Source of the DNA: UBA6772 sp965183875 | Lineage (GTDB): Bacteria; Bacteroidota; Bacteroidia; Flavobacteriales; UBA7430 | Length of the DNA stretch: 27,477 nucleotides | NCBI GenBank assembly: GCA_965183875.1 | Contig: CBCYMK010000037.1 | Coordinates: 1 to 27,477 of the forward strand | Direction of reading: 5' to 3' | Shown: in pieces, positions 24,694 through 27,477 of the stretch | How the letters are laid out: each line of letters begins with the position of its first letter | Numbering within the stretch: the first letter of the stretch is position 1 | Made by a program: the position numbers and the translations under genes | Notes under the pieces: model-generated | Databases searched by the model: none | Seen by the model: only the letters and a program-made list of their open reading frames with translations | Told to the model about the DNA's origin: nothing

Positions 24694-24717
24694 TCAATAT
24701 ATAAATTTTACTAAAGC

Positions 24718-25959
24718 TTAAATGTTAGCAATTTCTTCAGAAATGTATTCACCATTAGCAAGTTTCTCTTTTATCTCAGAAAAAGACTTAATAGTATAAT
24801 CTACTTCTTCTTGTGTATGTACAGCAGTAGGAATTAAACGAAGTAAAATTACTCCTTTAGGTACAACTGGATAAGTTACAATAGAACAGAAGATACTGTA
24901 GTTCTCTCTTAAGTCGAACGTTAAGTTTGTTGCTTCACCAACACCACCAGTAAGATAAACTGGTGTTACAGCAGACTGTGTATTTCCTAATTCGAAACCA
25001 GCATTCTTTAAACCTGACTGTAATGCATTTGCTATAGCCCATAGTTTATCCTTTTGCTCTGTTCCTCTACGCATAATCTCTAAACGCTTAATCGCCCCAA
25101 TAACCAATGGCATAGGAAGAGATTTAGCAAATATTTGAGAACGCATATTATAACGAAGGTATTCTACGATATCTTCAGTAGAAGAGATGAAAGCACCTAC
25201 AGAAGCAAAAGACTTAGCGAAAGTACCAAAGTACACATCTATATCATCTTGACAACCTAATTCTTCACCAGCACCACGACCTTCAGCACCCATAGTACCA
25301 ATTCCATGAGCATCGTCTACAAAAACTCTAAAGTTGAATTTCTTCTTAAGTTCAGAAATACCTTTTAAGTCTCCTAAATCACCAGACATACCAAATACAC
25401 CTTCAGTAATTACAAGGATACCACCACCAGTTTGTTGAGTGATTTTCTCAGCTCTTACTAGCTGTTTTTCTAGGTTCTCTATATTGTTATGTGGGAATAC
25501 AAACCTTTTACCTTGGTGTAAACGAACACCATCTAATATACATGCGTGACATTCACTGTCGTAAACAATTACATCATGTCTATCAACAAGAGCATCAATT
25601 GCAGAGAGCATCCCTTGATAACCAAAATTTAAAAGAATGGTATCCTCTTTTTGTACATAGTCAGAAAGACCTCTTTCAAGTTCCTCATGATAATCTGTGT
25701 TTCCAGACATCATTCTCGAACCCATAGGGTATCCTAAACCCCAATCTTTAGAAGCTTGAGCATCTACTTCACGAACTTCAGGGTGGTTAGATAAGCCCAA
25801 ATAATTATTTATACTCCAGGTAAGGACTTCTTTTCCTCTAAACGTCATCTTACTAGCAATTTCACCTTCTAGTTTAGGGAATGTAAAATATCCGTGAGCA
25901 TCTTTAGCATGTTGACCTAAAGGGCCGCGATTATTTTTTAATTTTTCAAATAAATCCAT
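24718..25959 (-). CDS. Alpha-oxoamine synthase (serine palmitoyltransferase/CfaT-like)
   Basis: This class II PLP aminotransferase-fold enzyme condenses an amino acid with an acyl thioester. In 413 residues it shows WSINNYLGLSNHPEV, GSRMMSGNTDYHEELE, the stacking His in DSECHACILDG, VDDAHGIGTMG with the PLP Asp, and the PLP lysine Lys249 in FAKSFASVGAF. In Bacteroidota this subgroup includes serine palmitoyltransferase for sphingolipids and cysteate acyltransferase for sulfonolipids; the sequence alone does not settle which. 8-Amino-7-oxononanoate synthase or glycine C-acetyltransferase is less likely because no biotin or threonine genes are near. It has its own consensus promoter and terminator. 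Confidence 0.87.
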   Translation of the reverse strand: MDLFEKLKNNRGPLGQHAKDAHGYFTFPKLEGEIASKMTFRGKEVLTWSINNYLGLSNHPEVREVDAQASKDWGLGYPMGSRMMSGNTDYHEELERGLSDYVQKEDTILLNFGYQGMLSAIDALVDRHDVIVYDSECHACILDGVRLHQGKRFVFPHNNIENLEKQLVRAEKITQQTGGGILVITEGVFGMSGDLGDLKGISELKKKFNFRVFVDDAHGIGTMGAEGRGAGEELGCQDDIDVYFGTFAKSFASVGAFISSTEDIVEYLRYNMRSQIFAKSLPMPLVIGAIKRLEIMRRGTEQKDKLWAIANALQSGLKNAGFELGNTQSAVTPVYLTGGVGEATNLTFDLRENYSIFCSIVTYPVVPKGVILLRLIPTAVHTQEEVDYTIKSFSEIKEKLANGEYISEEIANI

Positions 25960-25982
25960 TGTTGTTTCGTTTGGAATTTGGG

Positions 25983-26012
25983 CAAAAATACAAATACATC
26001 TGTTCTACACAA
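25983..26012 (-). promoter_or_regulatory. Promoter of the alpha-oxoamine synthase gene
   Basis: On the minus strand TTG (26012-26010) is followed after exactly 19 bases by TATTTTTG (25990-25983), matching TTG-N19-TAnnTTTG. The ATG is 23 bases further on. Confidence 0.75.
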
Positions 26013-26063
26013 AATTGTGAACGATAAGTACATTTTATTTCCTCTATTTTTTCTTTTAAATTA

Positions 26064-26071
26064 TATATTTG
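26064..26071 (+). promoter_or_regulatory. -7 box of the bamD-rpoZ-coaBC operon
   Basis: TATATTTG is an exact TAnnTTTG match and ends four bases ahead of the bamD ATG at 26076, predicting a leaderless transcript. A clear TTG was not found at 19-20 bases upstream. Confidence 0.55.
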
Positions 26072-26075
26072 CAGC

Positions 26076-26871
26076 ATGATAAAAAGCAACATTCTATTTC
26101 TTTTAGGTTTTACCGCTATTGTATTCTCTTCTTGTAGTGAATATCAAAAGGTTCTTAAGAGTAGTGATTTAGGACTATAAATACGAACAAGCTATAAAAT
26201 TGTTCGAAAACGAAGAGTATATAAAAGCATTCCCTCTATTCGACGAACTACTTTTATTATATAGAGGTACTAATAGAGCAGAGGAAGTTTATTATTACTA
26301 TTGTCAGACTGAATACGAGAAAGGAAACTTACTTTCTTCAGCCTATCACTTTAAGAATTTCGCAAGTACTTATAAAGACAATTCTAAGGCAGAAGAGTGT
26401 GCTTATTTGGCTGTTTACTGTCATTTTTTACTCTCTCCGAAGTATAGTTTAGACCAAACCAACACATATAAAGCTCTCGAAGAAATAAAAATATTTTTCG
26501 ACAAGTACCCAGAAAGCACATACACAACTGCTTGTAAAGATCTGAAAACGAAGCTATCAGCTAAGTTAGAGAAGAAATCGTTTGAGAATGCGAAGCTCTA
26601 TTATACTACTGAAAACTACAAAGCAGCTATACATGCATTTAATTTAGCACTTCAGGAGCATCAAAATTCTGTATTTAAAGAGGAAATCTTATTTTTGCAA
26701 CTGAAAAGTTATTTCTCTTTAGCACAAAATAGTGTAGAAGAGAAAAAAGCTAAACGTATTAAAGATACGATTATCGCATATAACCAGTTTAAAAATGCAT
26801 ACCCTAAAAGTAAGCATTTACAAGAGTCGAAGAGAGTTTTCAAACAAGTGAAATTGCTAAGAAAAAAATAG
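26076..26871 (+). CDS. bamD: Outer membrane assembly lipoprotein BamD (one frameshift in sequence)
   Basis: BamD is the TPR-type lipoprotein of the BAM complex that inserts beta-barrels into the outer membrane. ATG 26076 opens MIKSNILFLLGFTAIVFSSC (lipobox Cys), then SEYQKVLKSSDL; the frame hits TAA at 26178. Deleting one G from GG at 26172-26173 gives DYKYEQAIKLFENEEYIKAF and stays open to 26871: 795 nt, 264 residues, the family norm. The rest carries TPR-like helices (VYYYYCQTEYEKGNLLSSAYHFKNF, EKKSFENAKLYYTTENYKAAIHAF) and a Lys-rich end. The body without the signal is open from about 26200. BamD is normally essential, so a sequencing error is the simplest explanation. rpoZ follows after 14 bases. 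Confidence 0.9.
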
Positions 26872-26885
26872 TTTATACTTCTATT

Positions 26886-27209
26886 ATGGATTACAAAAAA
26901 ACAAACGCTGCAAAAACTACCATCACTAATAACACAAAGTTATTTGAAGATAGAGTAGGGAACATCTATTCTGCTATTGTTGCTTTAGAGAAAAGATCTA
27001 ACCAAATTAGCTCTGAAATTAAAGAGGAGTTAATAGGGAAGTTAGACGAATTTGCTACGCACAACGATAACTTGGATGAGATTTTCGAAAATAAGGAACA
27101 GATTGAGGTTTCTAAATTTTATGAAAAACTACCTAAGCCTACCTTATTAGCAACTCGTGAATTATTAAACGATGAGTTGTTTATAAAACAAGGAACAAAA
27201 GAAGCATAG
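26886..27209 (+). CDS. rpoZ: RNA polymerase omega subunit (RpoZ), Bacteroidota type
   Basis: The product has 107 residues. The region VGNIYSAIVALEKRSNQISSEIKEEL matches the helical core of omega (NxYxAxxxxAKRAxQI pattern), which wraps the beta-prime C-terminus and helps RNA polymerase assembly. The acidic middle and PKPTLLATRELLNDEL are typical of Bacteroidota homologues, often annotated as RpoZ or DUF. Position between bamD and coaBC is the usual Bacteroidota order and supports the call. Confidence 0.85.
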   Translation: MDYKKTNAAKTTITNNTKLFEDRVGNIYSAIVALEKRSNQISSEIKEELIGKLDEFATHNDNLDEIFENKEQIEVSKFYEKLPKPTLLATRELLNDELFIKQGTKEA

Positions 27210-27218
27210 TTTAATTAG

Positions 27219-27477
27219 ATGTTAAGCGGAAAGAACATCCTTATAGGAGTTACAGGTGGCATCGCTGCCTATAAATCTGCTCATCTAGTTAGAGAATTCA
27301 TAAAAGCAGGAGCGAATGTAAAATGCATTCAAACTCCTGCTTCTAAGGATTTCATCACTCCACTTACACTTTCTACGCTTTCAAAAAACGAAGTTTTCTC
27401 TACCTTTACAACAGATAAAGAAAACCCTCGTTGGAACGACCATGTTTCCTTAGGTCTTTGGGCAGACTTTTTTATTA
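27219..27477 (+). CDS. coaBC: Phosphopantothenoylcysteine decarboxylase/synthase, N-terminal part
   Basis: ATG 27219, nine bases after the rpoZ stop, opens 86 codons that run off the window. The beginning MLSGKNILIGVTGGIAAYKS has the FMN-binding GVTGGIAAYK motif of the CoaC flavoprotein domain, and VKCIQTPASKDFITPLTLSTLS and WNDHVSLGLWAD continue that domain. CoaBC joins cysteine to phosphopantothenate and decarboxylates it in coenzyme A synthesis. The CoaB half lies outside the window. Confidence 0.93.
   Translation, partial: MLSGKNILIGVTGGIAAYKSAHLVREFIKAGANVKCIQTPASKDFITPLTLSTLSKNEVFSTFTTDKENPRWNDHVSLGLWADFFI

Noticed and set aside
27290..27345. Inverted repeat GCAGGAG/CTCCTGC inside coaBC
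   Set aside because: It lies within conserved coding sequence with no U-tract and is likely a coincidence of codon choice.

Overview
This window looks like ordinary chromosomal core genome from a low-GC member of the Bacteroidota, most likely a (marine) flavobacterium-like organism. Four things point there: the gene set (DUF4159, the THUMP-like methyltransferase, an M49 dipeptidyl peptidase III lipoprotein, bamD-rpoZ-coaBC, an alpha-oxoamine synthase); Bacteroidota promoter boxes (TTG-N19-TAnnTTTG is exact upstream of guaA and of the alpha-oxoamine synthase); lipoprotein signal peptides ending in SSC or ASC; and A-rich rather than GGAGG-type leaders. No phage, insertion sequence, CRISPR array, tRNA or rRNA was recognised.

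Layout. Positions 1-2009 (minus strand) hold a broken outer-membrane-type protein, a putative lipoprotein with a frameshift behind its signal peptide, and a small secreted protein. Positions 2010-2740 are AT-rich and non-coding, with two diverged copies of a ~130-bp direct repeat and a terminator; a MarR regulator follows, then another ~500 bp gap. Positions 3715-10240 hold guaA, a YkgJ-type Cys-cluster protein, a MacB/FtsX-type permease, dipeptidyl peptidase III and serA. serA belongs to a tight serC-HAD-serA operon (10681-9290) that makes serine from 3-phosphoglycerate. rlmL-like and priA follow on the plus strand with overlapping stop and start. After a REP-like inverted repeat near 15.77 kb comes a minus-strand cluster: rsmE, a DUF4159 protein, two small envelope proteins and a THUMP-like methyltransferase. 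pckA and a DUF4476 protein come next, then a plus-strand saccharopine dehydrogenase-family gene whose stop abuts that of a broken trmN6. A broken EamA transporter, an alpha-oxoamine synthase (sphingolipid or sulfonolipid type), and divergently bamD-rpoZ-coaBC complete the window.

The most notable window-scale pattern is that at least seven single-base indels, mostly in short homopolymers, plus one in-frame TGA, break five genes. All of them lie in 1-1450 and 23.3-26.2 kb; roughly 20 kb of coding sequence between shows none. One hit gene is bamD, normally essential, so sequencing or assembly error is a strong alternative to real gene decay. The best candidate for undescribed biology is the MarR neighbourhood: a TTGTA-N2-TACAA dyad upstream of marR recurs in near-identical form at the edge of both direct repeats, one of which heads a terminator-ended stretch with no recognisable gene.
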